A stretch of 64,000 bases of DNA from assembly GCF_030929555.1 (NCBI RefSeq), contig NZ_JAVFVT010000014.1, positions 90,350-154,349 on the forward strand, in the 5' to 3' direction. The translations under genes and the position numbers were made by a program. Source of the stretch: Paenibacillus sp. LHD-117 (GTDB taxonomy: Bacteria > Bacillota > Bacilli > Paenibacillales > Paenibacillaceae). Numbering within the stretch: the stretch's first letter is position 1; every line of letters starts with the position of its first letter. This document shows, one piece after another, positions 17,473 to 26,425 of the stretch. Below the pieces are notes generated by a model. The model did no database searches. It was not told the DNA's origin and saw only the letters and a list, made by a program, of their open reading frames with translations.

Positions 17473-17623
17473 ACCGAACATGTTTCTGCCGATATAAGGA
17501 GAGATTCAATATAAGTCGGGTCTTCAAAACTAGCAAGAAACAATAGACATTCCAAAATAAGGGTGATAGGATTAATTGGTGTATGTTTCTAGTCGTAAAA
17601 TGGGAGATTTGGAGGAGCTAGAG

Positions 17624-19168
17624 ATGAAACGATCGACTTGGTATAAGGCGGCGGTATGCACGATGTTGGCCGCGGGGCTGCTATTCGCGCCGCTAGCCGC
17701 TACGGGCAGCTACGCGCATGCCGCATCGGCGAAGACGGCTTCGCAGCAATCGCAAGAGTTGGCATTGTGGGTGGATGGCAAGAAGATGACGTTGTCGTCT
17801 CCGATTGTGAAGGAGAACGGCGCGGCTCTCGCGCCTATGAAGGAATTGCTGGATGCTATGGGCGTCGTATCGGCGCTGGAATCCAAGACGGGCACGATTA
17901 TCGTGAGAGATGGCGGATTAACGCTTTCTATGGCCGTGGGCAAGAAGGAAGCGATCGTAAACGGGAATACGGTTGTCTTGGCAACGCCCGCGATCTTGAA
18001 GAACGGCGTGCCTTATGTACCGGTCCGGTTCGTAGCCGAGCAGCTTGAAGCATCGGTCGAATGGGATTCCGCCGCGAACGCGATCAAGATCGAAACGTGG
18101 AGCTATCAGGGCGAAGACGAGCTAGGGGAAGAGGAAGGGAATCTGCCCGATCTTCCGAAATTGTCCGCTAACGATATCGTGAATCTATATGACGGCAGCG
18201 TCGTGATGATCATGACGAACAAGGCCCAAGGAAGCGGCATTGCGGTTGGCGAAGATTTGATCCTGACCAACTACCATGTCATCGCGGACGCGGCATCCGC
18301 AACCGCGTACGACATCTACTCCGATGAGATGAAGGTGAAGGGTGTCGTTGCCGTGAACGAAGCGGCGGACCTCGCGATTATTCGCACCGAGAAGCCTCAT
18401 GATCTGATGCCGGTAGAAGTCGGCTACGCTTTCGAAGCGAATAAGGGAGATCGCGTCGTTGCGATCGGAAGCCCTCTCGGCCTGCAGAATACCGTCTCGG
18501 ACGGCTTGATCAGCAATTTAAGCTATGACGCCGGCGTTAGCTGGATTCAGTTCAACGCACCAACCGATCACGGCAGCTCCGGAGGCGCGTTGTTTAACGA
18601 ATACGGTCAATTCATCGGCATCACTTCGGCGGGGTACGACAACAGCCTTGCCGATTTGAATTTCGCCGTATCCGCGTTCCACGCCGCCATGCTGATGGAT
18701 CAGGTGACGGACAAGATGGTGAAGGACGCCGAATTTTTGGAGCCGATTTTCCCCGAGACGCTGGTAGGTGCTCCGTTATCCGATATTCAGAAGCTGCTTG
18801 AGAAGGAATTCTCGTCGGTTGCGACATCGGAAGGCGTTGCCGAGTTTACGAAGTGGGAAGCGAAGCGCGATTCGGAAGGGTGGCTCGTCTTGACGGCCAA
18901 CATCGACCCGCTCTTCTACTTATATTATGCGAAGCAAGTCGAGGATGAGCTGCGGTTCTGGACGGTTCTGCTCGGCCAAGAGTTCCATCGCATGCTGCCC
19001 GATGACAAGATTCAAGTCCTCATTTCCTTCGAGCGGGATTACGGCTTCCAGCCTCGCGGCTTTGCGCAGGGAGAAGTAACGTTCATCGGTGAAGGCAAGT
19101 GGCGGGTGAAGCATACAGTTATCGACATGCAGCTCAAGGATCAAATGTATATTCGCACGAGGATATAA
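17624..19168 (+). CDS. secreted S1C serine protease with copper amine oxidase-like N-domain
   Basis: A 514-residue exported protein. Signal peptide (residues 1-35, ending SYAHAASA), a copper-amine-oxidase-N-like cell-wall-associated domain (about 46-157), then a trypsin-like protease with the triad His218, Asp249 and Ser319 (HGSSGG). No PDZ domain follows; the last ~170 residues form an unassigned mixed domain. ATG at 17624 has GGAGGAG six bases upstream; an earlier in-frame GTG at 17576 would spoil the signal peptide. Likely an envelope quality-control or processing protease. Confidence 0.85.
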   Translation: MKRSTWYKAAVCTMLAAGLLFAPLAATGSYAHAASAKTASQQSQELALWVDGKKMTLSSPIVKENGAALAPMKELLDAMGVVSALESKTGTIIVRDGGLTLSMAVGKKEAIVNGNTVVLATPAILKNGVPYVPVRFVAEQLEASVEWDSAANAIKIETWSYQGEDELGEEEGNLPDLPKLSANDIVNLYDGSVVMIMTNKAQGSGIAVGEDLILTNYHVIADAASATAYDIYSDEMKVKGVVAVNEAADLAIIRTEKPHDLMPVEVGYAFEANKGDRVVAIGSPLGLQNTVSDGLISNLSYDAGVSWIQFNAPTDHGSSGGALFNEYGQFIGITSAGYDNSLADLNFAVSAFHAAMLMDQVTDKMVKDAEFLEPIFPETLVGAPLSDIQKLLEKEFSSVATSEGVAEFTKWEAKRDSEGWLVLTANIDPLFYLYYAKQVEDELRFWTVLLGQEFHRMLPDDKIQVLISFERDYGFQPRGFAQGEVTFIGEGKWRVKHTVIDMQLKDQMYIRTRI

Positions 19169-19174
19169 TAGGCA

Positions 19175-19208
19175 GGCGCCGATCGCCGCGGTACGCGAGA
19201 TCGGCGCC
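19175..19208 (+). terminator. hairpin after S1C protease
   Basis: GGCGCCGATC (19175-19184) pairs perfectly with GATCGGCGCC (19199-19208), followed by GCTTCTATTTTG. Confidence 0.7.
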
Positions 19209-19274
19209 GCTTCTATTTTGCGCGGAAGTTCGGTACAATAGAAGGCAGCTTGTTCATTAAGAGAGGGATTAAAC

Positions 19275-21101
19275 ATGAAAGTCGTGCTTTCCACATTAAA
19301 CGCTAAGTTCATTCATACATCGCTCGCCCTTCGCTGCTTGAAGGCGTTCAGTGGCGACCGGTTCGATATCGACATCGCCGAATATACGATCAAGGATCCG
19401 GCGATGAACATCGCTTCGGATCTATTCGGCCGCAATCCCGACGTGGTCGGTTTCTCCTGCTACATTTGGAATATCGAAGAGACGATCACGGTGATTAACA
19501 TGCTGCGCAAAATTAAGCCGGAGCTGAAGATCGTGCTCGGGGGACCCGAGGTCAGCTATGATACCGAGTATTGGATGGAGCGTCTGCCCGAAGTAGACTT
19601 CATCGTCGTGGGAGAAGGAGAAGAAACGTTCGACCATCTGCTGACGGAGATCCAGGGCGCGGGCAAATACCATATGGTGTTCGGCATCGCCTACAGGAAG
19701 CAGCGGGAGCACGGAACGGAAATTCTCGTCAATCCTCCGCGCCCGAAGCTGAACTTAAACGAACTTCCGTCGCCGTATCGGTTCGCCGAAGACATTCCGC
19801 AGCTCGGCAGCCGCGTCGTCTACTTCGAGACGAGCCGAGGCTGTCCGTTCAGCTGCCAGTTCTGCCTGTCCAGCATCGAGGTCGGCGTTCGTTACTTCGA
19901 TATGGAACGGACCAAATCCGATATTGTTTATTTGATCGACAACGGCGCCAAACTGATCAAATTCGTGGACCGGACGTTCAACATCAAACGGGACTACGCG
20001 CTCGAGATGTTCCGATTTCTGATCGAGAACCATCGTGGCTGCGTCTTCCAATTCGAGATTACGGCGGACATTATGCGGCCGGAGGTGCTCGATTATTTGG
20101 CCGAGCATGCACCCCCGGGCATCTTCCGCTTTGAGATCGGCGTCCAGTCGACCAACGACCCTACGAATTTGGCCGTCCAGCGCCGGCAGAATTGGTCGAA
20201 GCTCGTACGCACCGTGACGAAAGTGAAGGATTCCGGCAAGATCGACCAGCACTTGGATTTGATTGCCGGGCTGCCGCTCGAAAATTACGACACGTTCAGA
20301 GGCACCTTCAACGACGTGTTCGCGCTGCGACCCGAAGAGCTGCAGCTCGGTTTCCTCAAGATGCTGCGCGGTACCGGCCTGAGGCGCGACGCGGACAAGT
20401 GGGGTTATATCTACATGGACCGCGCGCCTTACGAGATGTTAGGCAACGAATTGATGCCGTTCGGCGATATCGTGAGAATCAAACGCGTCGAGGATGTGCT
20501 GGAAAAATATTGGAACGCCCATCGCATGGACCATACACTTCTTTATTTGGTCGATCGGGTGTTCCCGTCTCCGTTCGATTTCTTCCAAATGTTCGGCGAT
20601 TATTGGGAAGAGCGCGGCTGGAGCAAGATCGGCCATCAGCTCGAAGATCTGTTCTCGCGACTATGGGGTTTCTTATCGACGCTGCCGAAGGATACGGCGC
20701 TTGGCGAGGATGGCGGGACGGTCGGCTCAAAGCTTGATACGAGCGTCGTGCTGGGGTTAATGAAATACGATTATTTCCTGAATCACAACTATAAGCCGCG
20801 CAAAACGTGGTGGGATTACTCGATGGACAAGTCGGAGTGGAGCGGATGGATGCGGATGCTTGCGGAGCGGCCGGAGAACGTGTCGGCGGAGTTCGCGGCG
20901 GTCGGGCTGAACGAGCGGGATCTGCATAAGCACGCCGTACTGGAGAAGCTGCCGTTCGATCTGGCTGCGTTTCTGGAGACGGGAGAGCTGTCGACCGATC
21001 GCCATTCGCTTCTAATCATGTTGTATGCGCTCGATAAGGAAAACAGCAAGTCGAAGCCGCGACCGTTCTTGATGCAAATGGAGCCGGCGACGGCCCTGTA
21101 G
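19275..21101 (+). CDS. B12-binding domain radical SAM protein (DUF4080 C-terminus)
   Basis: A 608-residue enzyme. N-terminal cobalamin-binding-like domain (about 1-140, with VLGGPEVSYD), radical SAM core with the 4Fe-4S triad Cys190, Cys194 and Cys197 (CPFSCQFC), then a large C-terminal region like DUF4080. The N-domain lacks an obvious DxHxxG, so cobalamin may be bound base-off without His ligation or not at all. Such proteins are widespread in Paenibacillus and clostridia with unknown substrate. It stands alone between terminators. Confidence 0.85.
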   Translation: MKVVLSTLNAKFIHTSLALRCLKAFSGDRFDIDIAEYTIKDPAMNIASDLFGRNPDVVGFSCYIWNIEETITVINMLRKIKPELKIVLGGPEVSYDTEYWMERLPEVDFIVVGEGEETFDHLLTEIQGAGKYHMVFGIAYRKQREHGTEILVNPPRPKLNLNELPSPYRFAEDIPQLGSRVVYFETSRGCPFSCQFCLSSIEVGVRYFDMERTKSDIVYLIDNGAKLIKFVDRTFNIKRDYALEMFRFLIENHRGCVFQFEITADIMRPEVLDYLAEHAPPGIFRFEIGVQSTNDPTNLAVQRRQNWSKLVRTVTKVKDSGKIDQHLDLIAGLPLENYDTFRGTFNDVFALRPEELQLGFLKMLRGTGLRRDADKWGYIYMDRAPYEMLGNELMPFGDIVRIKRVEDVLEKYWNAHRMDHTLLYLVDRVFPSPFDFFQMFGDYWEERGWSKIGHQLEDLFSRLWGFLSTLPKDTALGEDGGTVGSKLDTSVVLGLMKYDYFLNHNYKPRKTWWDYSMDKSEWSGWMRMLAERPENVSAEFAAVGLNERDLHKHAVLEKLPFDLAAFLETGELSTDRHSLLIMLYALDKENSKSKPRPFLMQMEPATAL

Positions 21102-21126
21102 GCGATAGAGATTTAATCGTAAAAAT

Positions 21127-21166
21127 AAGGTCGGAGACAACGGTTAAGTCCGTCATCTCCGACCTT
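21127..21166. terminator. bidirectional terminator
   Basis: AAGGTCGGAGA (21127-21137) pairs perfectly with TCTCCGACCTT (21156-21166), between two converging genes. Confidence 0.85.
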
Positions 21167-21224
21167 TGTTCATTTCGAAACCCATCCACGAGCCGTCGGC
21201 TCTGGGTGCAGAGTTTGCCGCTCC

Positions 21225-22199
21225 TTAGGCTGGAACGACGCTGCGCAGTACGGTCATGCTGCCGGACAGCTCATAACGGCCAAGCGTCGCAGGAAGAAGG
21301 AAACATTCGCCGGCTTTGGCCGGAAGCTCTTCGTCCGCCCAACGCAGCCGGCCTTCGCCTGCGGCGACGACTAGAATGACGAAGCTGTCGGAATCGGTCG
21401 ACAGCGGAAGCGGTCCTTCGATTACGCCCTTCTCCACTTGGAAGTATGGGGATGAAGCGATCGTTAGCCATTCGCCGGCGCCGACGCCATCCGTCTTCAT
21501 GCGCTGCGCGCCTGCGCCCTCGTAGGCGATGACGTTCAGGGAGTCTTCGACATGCAGCTCGCGCAGCTTGCCGTCGAGTCCGGGACGATCGTAATCGTAA
21601 AGGCGGTACGTCGTATCGGAATTTTGCTGAATTTCCGCTACGACGACACCAGAGCAGAGCGCGTGCACGGTGCCTGCCGGGATGTAGAATGCGTCGCCGG
21701 CCTCTACCGACACTTCTTGCAGCGTCTCCATGATCCGGCCTTCATTGATCGCTTGCTCCATGGAAGCACGGTCGATGCCTTCCTTCAGGCCGTAAATGAT
21801 CTTGGCTCCAGGCTTCGCGCTGAGTATATACCACATCTCCGTCTTGCCAAGTTCGCCGGCAGGCAGCCGGTCGTAGCTGTCCGTCGGATGGACCTGCACA
21901 GACAGGTCGTCATTGCAATCGAGCAGCTTGATCAGCAGCGGGAATCGGCCGTTCTTCTCGGAAAAACCGCGGCTGCCGAACCATTCGCGGCCGTACTGCC
22001 CGCGGATTTCATCGAGTCCGAGACCGGCGAGCTCGCCGTTGATCACCTTCGTCGTGCCGTTCGGATGATCGCCGATCATCCAGCCTTCCCCGATGGCGCC
22101 ATCCGGCAGCTCCAGTCCGAATTGCTCCAGCGCCCTGCCGCCCCAAACTCTCTCTTTCATCTCCGCCTTGAACTTCAGTGGATAAGGTTGAACGGTCAT
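21225..22199 (-). CDS. manA: mannose-6-phosphate isomerase, class I
   Basis: A 324-residue type I phosphomannose isomerase of the shorter Bacillus form. Zinc-ligand blocks are visible: QVHPTD, GKTEMWYIL and PAGTVHAL. It interconverts mannose-6-phosphate and fructose-6-phosphate in the cytosol. GGAGGAAT lies upstream of the ATG. It would take up mannose-6-phosphate made from the mannose-1-phosphate released by the GH130 enzyme at 4664, given a phosphomannomutase elsewhere; that link is inference, since the genes are 15 kb apart. Confidence 0.92.
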   Translation of the reverse strand: MTVQPYPLKFKAEMKERVWGGRALEQFGLELPDGAIGEGWMIGDHPNGTTKVINGELAGLGLDEIRGQYGREWFGSRGFSEKNGRFPLLIKLLDCNDDLSVQVHPTDSYDRLPAGELGKTEMWYILSAKPGAKIIYGLKEGIDRASMEQAINEGRIMETLQEVSVEAGDAFYIPAGTVHALCSGVVVAEIQQNSDTTYRLYDYDRPGLDGKLRELHVEDSLNVIAYEGAGAQRMKTDGVGAGEWLTIASSPYFQVEKGVIEGPLPLSTDSDSFVILVVAAGEGRLRWADEELPAKAGECFLLPATLGRYELSGSMTVLRSVVPA

Positions 22200-22231
22200 A
22201 CTTATTCCTCCAATCTTTGAATACGTGCTTG

Positions 22232-22633
22232 TTAGTTGCCTAATTGCACTGCCGGCTGGAATAGCTCGAGCAGCTCGCCGTCCGGCCCGTACAGGAAGAA
22301 GTAACGGGCGCCATTCGGCAACGTCGTGATTTCGGTATCGCGCAGTGGAACGCCGAGCGCTTTCACGCGCTCGAATTCGCTTTCGATATCGTCGACGGTG
22401 TAAGCCGTGTGATGGGTTTTCCCTTCTGCGGGCAAAGCGCTGTTATACCCTTCGATCAATTCGATCTCCGTCTCCTCATGACCCGGGAAGGACAGAAACC
22501 CGAGCCGAATGATGCCGTTCGTATGCAGCATTGTGTATTTGTGCTCCAGACCTAGAACGGATGTGTAGAAGGCAACGGACTGCTCGATGTTGCTAACCAT
22601 AATGCCGAGATGCTCAATTTTTTTGACTGCCAT
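22232..22633 (-). CDS. VOC family protein (glyoxalase-like)
   Basis: A 133-residue vicinal-oxygen-chelate fold protein, two beta-alpha-beta-beta-beta modules. Metal-site candidates are His9 (KIEHLGI), Glu in ETEIELIE, His in KTHHTAY and Glu in GELLELFQ, matching the methylmalonyl-CoA epimerase/glyoxalase I layout. The ATG at 22633 follows GGAAGGGGA; a longer frame is open upstream but overlaps mnmM. Substrate not assignable. Confidence 0.85.
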   Translation of the reverse strand: MAVKKIEHLGIMVSNIEQSVAFYTSVLGLEHKYTMLHTNGIIRLGFLSFPGHEETEIELIEGYNSALPAEGKTHHTAYTVDDIESEFERVKALGVPLRDTEITTLPNGARYFFLYGPDGELLELFQPAVQLGN

Positions 22634-22673
22634 TCGAAAATCCCCTTCCATATGTACGGTTTGGTTTTGGATC

Positions 22674-23258
22674 CTAAGATTTGCGGCGTTCAACAGCGAT
22701 CAAATAGGGTGCGGCCTGCCGCTGAGGCTGCCGGTAGAGCACGGCCTGTCCGGCAGATTGCGGCAATTTCGCCGCCCAAGCTTCGACGGCGGCAGCCTCC
22801 GCTTCCCCGCCCGGATGGCCGGGATAGAGGACGCAGGTCAGGATGCCGCCCGGCCGCAGCAGATCGAGCGCCGATTCGAGCGCCCGCAGCGTCGATTCGG
22901 TTCTCGTAATGACTGCGGGATCGCCACCGGGCAGATAGCCTAGGTTAAACATGACCGCGGCCGCGCAGCCTGCGGCTTCCTCGTCCACATAGTCGGCCAT
23001 GTCCGCATGGTCGGCCAGCTTCAGGTGAAGTCGCGGCAGCCTGCCCGCCTCGATCAAAGGAGCCAGCCGCTGCCTCGTCCTATGCAAGGCATCCTCCTGG
23101 ATGTCGAAAGCGTAGACGCAACCCTTCGGGCCAACAAGTTCCGCCAAGGCGAGCGTATCGACGCCGCCGCCTGCGGTTGCGTCGATGACCGTATCGCCCG
23201 GCTGCGTCCGCTCCGCGATCCACTTATGCGCCATGCTTAGTACCGATAAGAATCCCAT
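22674..23258 (-). CDS. mnmM: tRNA mnm5s2U34 methyltransferase MnmM (YtqB)
   Basis: A 194-residue class I SAM methyltransferase. Motif I reads VIDATAGGGVDTLALAE (residues 24-40) and a later block is MFNLGYLPGGD, as in YtqB/rRNA_methylase family proteins. In Bacillus subtilis this enzyme was shown to methylate nm5s2U to mnm5s2U at the tRNA wobble position. It starts 4 bp after the ytqA-like radical SAM gene, the same order as in Bacillus. Confidence 0.85.
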   Translation of the reverse strand: MGFLSVLSMAHKWIAERTQPGDTVIDATAGGGVDTLALAELVGPKGCVYAFDIQEDALHRTRQRLAPLIEAGRLPRLHLKLADHADMADYVDEEAAGCAAAVMFNLGYLPGGDPAVITRTESTLRALESALDLLRPGGILTCVLYPGHPGGEAEAAAVEAWAAKLPQSAGQAVLYRQPQRQAAPYLIAVERRKS

Positions 23259-23262
23259 CAGC

Positions 23263-24225
23263 TTATCCCTCCGGCTGCCAGAGCTTGCCTTGCCATGTCT
23301 TTCGGCGCCGCAGCTCGTCGTCGATCTCGTTCAGCACTTCCCATTTTTTCTGGCTCCACATCGGGCCGATGAGAAGATCGCGGGGCGCGTCCCCGGTTAA
23401 CCTGTGCACGATCATCTCCGGCGGCAGGAACTCGAGGGAGTCGACCACGAGCTTCATATATTCATCTTGCTCCAGGAAACGCAGCAGGCCGGCTTCGTAT
23501 TGCTTCACCATCGGCGTCTTCCGCATGAGATGCAGCAAGTGGATCTTGATGCCTTGCACGTCCATGCGGGCGACGGCGCGGCCGGTATCCAGCATCATCT
23601 CGCGGGACTCTTGAGGCAAACCGTAAATAATGTGGGCGCAGACGCGGATCCCGCGCTCGCGCAGCTTGCGTACCGCATCGAGATAACACTCGGTATCATG
23701 CGCGCGATTGATGAGCTGCGACGTTGATTCATGGATCGTCTGCAAGCCCATCTCGACCCAAAGATAAGTGCGTTCGTTCAGCTCGGCCAAATAATCGATG
23801 ACGTCGTCCGGCAGGCAATCGGGGCGAGTCGCGATGGACAGCCCGACGACTCCCGGCTGTTGCAGAATCACTTCATAATATTCGCGAAGCTCTTCGACCG
23901 GCGCGTACGTGTTCGTATAGGCTTGGAAATAGCCGATATATTTGGCCTCCGGCCACTTCCGGTGCTGCCTGTCCCGGATTGTGTTGAACTGCGTGACAAG
24001 ATCGTCTCGCCGGCTGCCCGCGAAGTCTCCGGAACCTCTGGCGCTGCAGAACGTGCAGCCGCCTTTGGCGAGGGAGCCGTCCCGGTTCGGGCAGGTGAAC
24101 CCTGCATCCAGCGTGACTTTGAATACTTTGCAGCCGAACTGCTCCCGCATTTCGTAATTCCATGTATGAAATCTTTTTTCCCCCCACAGCAGCGGCTGCG
24201 TGGAGAACGGTTGCGGCTGAATCAT
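23263..24225 (-). CDS. ytqA: radical SAM protein YtqA (TIGR01212 family)
   Basis: A 320-residue radical SAM enzyme with Cys45, Cys57 and Cys60 (C-x11-C-x2-C) as the cluster ligands, an unusual spacing shared with Elp3-like and TIGR01212 proteins. It is co-transcribed with mnmM, four bases apart, and is therefore likely to work on the same wobble uridine modification. AAGGGGA precedes the ATG at 24225. I recall reports linking YtqA to mnm5 synthesis but treat the role as inference from context. Confidence 0.88.
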   Translation of the reverse strand: MIQPQPFSTQPLLWGEKRFHTWNYEMREQFGCKVFKVTLDAGFTCPNRDGSLAKGGCTFCSARGSGDFAGSRRDDLVTQFNTIRDRQHRKWPEAKYIGYFQAYTNTYAPVEELREYYEVILQQPGVVGLSIATRPDCLPDDVIDYLAELNERTYLWVEMGLQTIHESTSQLINRAHDTECYLDAVRKLRERGIRVCAHIIYGLPQESREMMLDTGRAVARMDVQGIKIHLLHLMRKTPMVKQYEAGLLRFLEQDEYMKLVVDSLEFLPPEMIVHRLTGDAPRDLLIGPMWSQKKWEVLNEIDDELRRRKTWQGKLWQPEG

Positions 24226-24505
24226 GAAAATCCCCTTCTCATCTTGCGTTCATCCTACATTTTAACGAAAAAGCGACCGAAAAGCCATGCCTAATCCATG
24301 ACCCTCCCAAGATTGTTCGGATCTGGAGTACTGGAAAATAAATCCGCCAAGGAATAATTTAGGCTTGCGTAACCTAACATGGTGTGTTATATTAAAAGTG
24401 CGACAAATCAATAAACGTATCTGACATAGCCTAAATGTAACCGTACACATGATAAGTCGATAAAATGGAAATAATGAAGAAAATAAATCGATGAGGTGAT
24501 GTGAG

Positions 24506-24712
24506 ATGACAACGGCAAAAATTCCTTATGGCGACGAGAAAGTAACGGTGGAGCTTACCGTTAAAGAACTGCAGGCGCTTGCGGGCATCCGCTTCCATTC
24601 CAACCATGCGGTTGAGGTCTCGGCCCGGAAGAAGCTGAACCAGATTCTCGAAGACACGTACGAGCGCGAATCCAAGGAAAACGCCCCGATCCCTTACCAA
24701 CTGCTTAGCTAA
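24506..24712 (+). CDS. conserved small hypothetical protein
   Basis: A 68-residue soluble, mixed-charge protein (LTVKELQALAGIRF in the middle, KKLNQILEDTYERE towards the end). No cysteine, membrane segment or known motif. GAGGTGATG precedes the ATG and a terminator follows, so it is a genuine single-gene unit. Function unknown. Confidence 0.65.
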   Translation: MTTAKIPYGDEKVTVELTVKELQALAGIRFHSNHAVEVSARKKLNQILEDTYERESKENAPIPYQLLS

Positions 24713-24756
24713 AGCCGATCCGACCGCGCGTCGATGATCGAATCCATATCCGCAAG

Positions 24757-24784
24757 GCCGCTAGCCGCGAGGCAGCGGCTTTTT
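24757..24784 (+). terminator. terminator
   Basis: GCCGCT (24757-24762) pairs with AGCGGC (24774-24779), followed by five T. Confidence 0.7.
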
Positions 24785-24881
24785 CGTTTCCCGAGGTAAA
24801 AACGCTTTACAATGGACGTCTAGTTGGGCACAATAAAGGACGAATTGTTATTAACGCGATCAGAAGAAGGAGTTCGAAGCT

Positions 24882-25634
24882 ATGCGTTTGAGAGGCAGGA
24901 AAGGCATTCGGGAAAGTCTGGAAAGCCAGCCGGAGCTGGTTGTGCTGGACGCGGCGCCGCATCGCGGCAAATGGAGAGAATTTTTCGGCAACGATAATCC
25001 GATTTACGTGGAGCTCGGGATGGGCAAGGGACGGTTCATCAGCCAAATGAGCGTTCGCAATCCTCATATTAATTTTATCGGCGTGGACATGTACGACGAG
25101 CTGCTCCGCAGAGCCAGCGAGAAAGGCCGGATCGCTTGGGAGGAGAAGGGAGTGAACTCGCCTCCGAATCTTGCTTTGCTCAGAGCGAACATCGAGGGCA
25201 TCGAGACGATGTTCGCGCCCGGCGAGCTGGAGCGCATTTATTTGAACTTCAGCGATCCGTGGCCGAAGGGCAAGCATGCCCGACGCAGGCTGACGCATGA
25301 GCGTTTTGTGGCCAAATACATCGAGATCTTAAACGAACGCGGTGAAATCCATTTCAAAACCGATTCCATGACGCTGTTCGAATTTTCTCTTAACAGCTTC
25401 GCGGGGATGGAGCTCGTGATGCGGAATATTTCCTTGCATCTGCACAGGGACGAGCCGAGGGTAGACTTAGTTTTCACGGAATACGAAATGAAGTTCATGG
25501 AGAAGGGGCAGCCGATACACCGCGTCGAGGTTGTCATCGGCGAGGAGGCGCTTCGCGCGCATCGCGCCAGCAAACGCGAAGCAGCCAAGCTGGAAGCGGC
25601 TGCTTCGCTGGAAGAAGAGTCGGATAACGAATAA
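24882..25634 (+). CDS. trmB: tRNA (guanine-N7-)-methyltransferase TrmB
   Basis: A 250-residue TrmB. SAM motif VELGMGKG (43-50), the family signature NFSDPWPKGKHARRRLTH in the middle, and an acidic C-terminal tail after the catalytic domain. It makes m7G46 in tRNA variable loops using S-adenosylmethionine. AAGGAG precedes the ATG. It converges with the PAP2 gene with only 24 bp between stops and no clear terminator. Confidence 0.95.
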   Translation: MRLRGRKGIRESLESQPELVVLDAAPHRGKWREFFGNDNPIYVELGMGKGRFISQMSVRNPHINFIGVDMYDELLRRASEKGRIAWEEKGVNSPPNLALLRANIEGIETMFAPGELERIYLNFSDPWPKGKHARRRLTHERFVAKYIEILNERGEIHFKTDSMTLFEFSLNSFAGMELVMRNISLHLHRDEPRVDLVFTEYEMKFMEKGQPIHRVEVVIGEEALRAHRASKREAAKLEAAASLEEESDNE

Positions 25635-25658
25635 ACATTTCGGTCAGGCGATCGCCGG

Positions 25659-26201
25659 TTACATCCAGAAATAGTGGACGGCGAAGGCGGTCGCCGTGCC
25701 GATGATCGCTCCCGCGGCAACGTCCGAAGGATAATGGAGTCCAAGGTACATTCTCGACCAGCCTACGGATACCGCGATTAGAAAAGCAGCCGGGGCAAGA
25801 ATGGCGCTCTCGATCATGCCCATCAGCAAGAAGGGCACCATCCATGAGAAAACGGCCGTCGTATGTCCAGATGGGAAGGAAGAGTCTTGCAGCGGCTTCG
25901 GGCACGTGCGCACATCCGGCATTGCTTGGTAAGGCCGCAGCCGCTTGAACTTCCTCTTCACGATCGCCACCGGGATATGGCTAATGACGACGGCGAGCAA
26001 GCTTTGCCATCCGGCCGTTCCATAAGGCTCCGGGGCTAGCAGCGCGCAGAGCAGGGCGGCGAGCAGCGTGAAGGTTGCCCCTCCCAAATGCGTGACGGCG
26101 CTAAACCAACCGTCCATCAGGGCATGAATCCGGTTCGTGACCGGCCTCCTGTTCGCCCAGATGAGCATTCTCTCCTCATTCGATCTGATCCAGCCGAGCA
26201 T
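25659..26201 (-). CDS. PAP2 family membrane phosphatase
   Basis: A 180-residue membrane protein with about five helices and the three PAP2 motifs: KRKFKRLRP, PSGH, and SRMYLGLHYPSD. This fits undecaprenyl-diphosphate phosphatases (BcrC-like) or phosphatidate phosphatases acting outside the membrane. ATG at 26201 is preferred, with GAGGGTGG five bases upstream; an in-frame GTG at 26210 overlaps that site. Substrate is open. Confidence 0.88.
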   Translation of the reverse strand: MLGWIRSNEERMLIWANRRPVTNRIHALMDGWFSAVTHLGGATFTLLAALLCALLAPEPYGTAGWQSLLAVVISHIPVAIVKRKFKRLRPYQAMPDVRTCPKPLQDSSFPSGHTTAVFSWMVPFLLMGMIESAILAPAAFLIAVSVGWSRMYLGLHYPSDVAAGAIIGTATAFAVHYFWM

Positions 26202-26267
26202 TCTCTCCACCCTCGATCATCCTTTCCCACTCGTTGTTGAACCCATTGTAGCACCGAAAGATTGCCT

Positions 26268-26281
26268 CAGCGTTAACGCTG
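26268..26281. promoter_or_regulatory. perfect palindrome in divergent region
   Basis: CAGCGTTAACGCTG, a 14-bp perfect palindrome between the PAP2 gene and the divergent GT4 gene. Possible operator; no regulator nearby. Confidence 0.3.
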
Positions 26282-26425
26282 GATGAAGTCTGTATTAACG
26301 AATGCTACACAAGCGGATAATCTAAGGAAAACATTTATTTGTTACGCTAGCCTCAAAACGATATTCGGCCTGCCGAGGCTTTAGCGGCATCGGCAGCTTG
26401 CCGGAGCGACGGAGGCGATAACAGG

